Assembly: GCA_937907485.1 (NCBI GenBank)
Contig: CALESR010000317.1
Location: 1 to 14,383 of the forward strand
Source of the DNA: an uncultured Paracoccaceae bacterium
Lineage (GTDB): Bacteria > Pseudomonadota > Alphaproteobacteria > Rhodobacterales > Rhodobacteraceae
DNA length: 14,383 nt
Direction of reading: 5' to 3'
A program made the position numbers and the translations under genes. Of the stretch, positions 12,641 through 14,383 are shown in pieces. Under the pieces are notes generated by a model. The model made no database searches, had not been told where the DNA came from, and worked only from the letters and a program-made list of their open reading frames with translations. Each line of letters starts with the position of its first letter. The stretch's first letter is position 1.

Positions 12641-14359
12641 ATGGCTCTCAATTTCGTTGCGACCGAAAACAAGGATTTGACTCCGCGCATCACCGTGTTC
12701 GGTGTCGGCGGGGCGGGCGGCAATGCCGTCAACAACATGATCGACCAGCACCTTGAGGGGGTCGATTTCGTTGTCGCCAACACGGATGCGCAGGCACTGC
12801 AGCAATCCAAGGCCGCGTCGCGCATCCAGTTGGGGGTCAAGGCGACCGAGGGGCTGGGCGCCGGGGCGCGTCCGTCCGTGGGGGCCGCCGCCGCCGAGGA
12901 AACCCTGGCCGAGATCATGGATCATCTGTCGGGCGCGCATATGTGCTTCATCACCGCGGGCATGGGCGGCGGCACCGGCACGGGGGCCGCGCCGATCATC
13001 GCCCAGGCCGCGCGCGAGATGGGTGTGCTGACCGTCGGTGTGGTGACCAAGCCTTTCGCCTTTGAGGGCGCCAAGCGCATGCGTCAGGCCGAAGAAGGCG
13101 TCGAGGCGCTGCAAAAGGTCGTCGATACCCTCATCATCATTCCCAACCAGAACCTGTTCCGGCTGGCCAATGAACGCACCACCTTTACCGAGGCCTTCTC
13201 GCTGGCGGATGACGTGCTCTATCAGGGCGTCAAGGGTGTGACCGACCTGATGGTGCGTCCCGGCATGATCAACCTCGACTTTGCCGATGTGCGCGCCGTG
13301 ATGGACGAGATGGGCAAGGCGATGATGGGCACCGGCGAGGCCACCGGCGAGGACCGCGCCCGTCAGGCCGCCGAAAAGGCGATCGCCAACCCGCTGCTCG
13401 ACGAAATCAGCCTGCACGGCGCCAAGGGGGTGCTGATCAACATCACCGGCGGCCATGATCTGACGCTGTTCGAACTCGACGAGGCGGCCAACCTGATCCG
13501 CGAAAAGGTCGATCCCGAGGCCAACATCATCGTCGGCTCGACGCTGGACCCCGACATGAACGGCGCGATCCGCGTTTCGGTTGTCGCCACCGGGATCGAA
13601 GCCAGCGCACAGGTTACCGAAGTCACCCGCCGCCGTCTGAGCGAGCCCTTGGTGATGGCCGCGCCGGTGGTCGAGCCCGCTCCGGCGCCCGAAGTCGTGC
13701 AGGAGGCGCCGCGGCCCGAGGCCTGGTTCGATGCGCGCTCGACCTATGAGGCGCCGCGGCAAGAATACCGCGACGAACCGCGTCACGACACCTGGCAAGA
13801 CAGCCGCCCCGCCGCCCACATGGCCCGGGACGAATATGTGGCCCCGGCCCCGCGCGAGGTGGCCTATGCCCCCGCCGAGGCGCAAGAGCCGGTGCAGGAT
13901 GACTTTTTCCTCGACGACATTCTGGGCGAAGAGGCTCAGGCCCCGCGCAAGATGGTGATCCGCCGCCCGGCGCCGCCGGCCATGCCGTCGCAACCCGCCG
14001 TGCGGGCCGAGCAGGGCTTTACCGCGCCGCGTCCGCAGTCGCGCCAGCCCGGCCAGCCGTCGCCCGAGGTGCTCGAGCGTCTGCAGCGCGTCACGCAGGG
14101 CGCCCAGCGCGCGCCGCAGGCGCCGCAACCGGCCCCGCAGCCGGTCGCCCAGCACCCGGCGGGTGAGCGCAGCCGCTTTGGCGGTCTGGGTTCGCTGATC
14201 AACCGCATGTCGGGCGCCGCGCCGGAACCGCAGCAGCGCGTCCAGCGCGCCCAGCCGCAGGTTCAGGCCCGCCCCTCGGCCTATGAGGACGAGGCCCAGC
14301 ACAGCGCCGCCCGAGATCAGATCGAAATCCCGGCGTTTTTGCGCCGTCAGGTGAACTGA
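12641..14359 (+). CDS. ftsZ: cell division protein FtsZ
   Basis: Tubulin-like GTPase that forms the Z ring. 572 residues, far longer than E. coli FtsZ (383), because of the linker. The nucleotide site shows FGVGGAGGNAVNNM (about 20-33), the tubulin signature GGGTGTG (109-115), and the T7 loop NLDFADV (211-217) with catalytic Asp213. The globular part ends near 320. A Pro/Gln/Ala-rich linker of about 220 residues follows, broken by acidic DDFFLDDILGEE (420-431), PEVLERLQRVTQ (475-486) and basic-amphipathic RSRFGGLGSLINRMSG (510-525). The end, IEIPAFLRRQVN (561-572), is the conserved peptide that binds FtsA and other partners. AGGCGGA lies 6 nt before ATG 12641. It probably has its own promoter in the 209-bp upstream gap, which also carries GANTC sites. 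The 24 bases after the stop contain nothing recognisable. Confidence 0.98.
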   Translation: MALNFVATENKDLTPRITVFGVGGAGGNAVNNMIDQHLEGVDFVVANTDAQALQQSKAASRIQLGVKATEGLGAGARPSVGAAAAEETLAEIMDHLSGAHMCFITAGMGGGTGTGAAPIIAQAAREMGVLTVGVVTKPFAFEGAKRMRQAEEGVEALQKVVDTLIIIPNQNLFRLANERTTFTEAFSLADDVLYQGVKGVTDLMVRPGMINLDFADVRAVMDEMGKAMMGTGEATGEDRARQAAEKAIANPLLDEISLHGAKGVLINITGGHDLTLFELDEAANLIREKVDPEANIIVGSTLDPDMNGAIRVSVVATGIEASAQVTEVTRRRLSEPLVMAAPVVEPAPAPEVVQEAPRPEAWFDARSTYEAPRQEYRDEPRHDTWQDSRPAAHMARDEYVAPAPREVAYAPAEAQEPVQDDFFLDDILGEEAQAPRKMVIRRPAPPAMPSQPAVRAEQGFTAPRPQSRQPGQPSPEVLERLQRVTQGAQRAPQAPQPAPQPVAQHPAGERSRFGGLGSLINRMSGAAPEPQQRVQRAQPQVQARPSAYEDEAQHSAARDQIEIPAFLRRQVN

Positions 14360-14383
14360 CCGCACCAACGCGTGATCAATTCC

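Noticed and set aside
12296..14368. 690-codon open frame on the minus strand across ftsZ
   Set aside because: It is the antisense shadow of ftsZ in high-GC DNA. Its translation is Arg/Gly/His-rich without any family motif, while the plus strand encodes a complete FtsZ.
1..14383. CRISPR array, insertion sequence or phage genes
   Set aside because: No regularly spaced repeats, transposase or phage motifs were seen on either strand.

Overview
The window is high in G+C (about two thirds by eye), uses strongly GC-ending codons, and carries a Rhodobacterales-like (alphaproteobacterial) division and cell wall (dcw) gene cluster. Supporting signs are an FtsZ with a very long Pro/Gln-rich linker ending in an IPAFLRRQ-type peptide, an FtsQ with a long proline-rich cytoplasmic region, a type II MurB, and an intergenic repeat of a kind I associate with Rhodobacteraceae. 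Genus cannot be told from this sequence alone.

Left flank (1-1687): the first 55 codons of a minus-strand UDP-galactopyranose mutase gene (glf) run off the left edge. Next come a plus-strand tRNA-Asp(GTC) with its own promoter and a strong terminator, and a minus-strand GT61/DUF563-type glycosyltransferase that converges on that terminator. This flank looks like surface-polysaccharide functions next to a tRNA gene. I see no integrase and no duplicated tRNA end.

Right part (1831-14359): a plus-strand run murD, rarD-like transporter, ftsW, murG, murC, murB, ddl, ftsQ, ftsA, ftsZ. MurC adds L-Ala and MurD adds D-Glu to the muramyl peptide. MurB makes UDP-MurNAc and Ddl makes the D-Ala-D-Ala end. 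MurG completes lipid II, FtsW polymerises it at the septum, and FtsQ, FtsA and FtsZ build and anchor the divisome. Most junctions are tight or overlapping (ftsW/murG 1 nt, murC/murB 4 nt, ddl/ftsQ 13 nt, ftsQ/ftsA 4 nt). The wider gaps are before rarD (a repeat), before ftsW, before ddl (two small hairpins) and before ftsZ (209 bp, probably its own promoter).

I see no undescribed multigene system here; the core is a conventional dcw cluster. The observations most worth a second look are: a cluster of GANTC (CcrM-type) sites around the ftsZ start; a low-GC, atypical-codon patch inside murC; a REP-like repeat and a drug/metabolite transporter inside the cluster; an Asp where MurG normally has its ribose-binding Glu; conserved-looking islands in the FtsZ linker; and the start of the cluster at murD, divergent from a glycosyltransferase gene.
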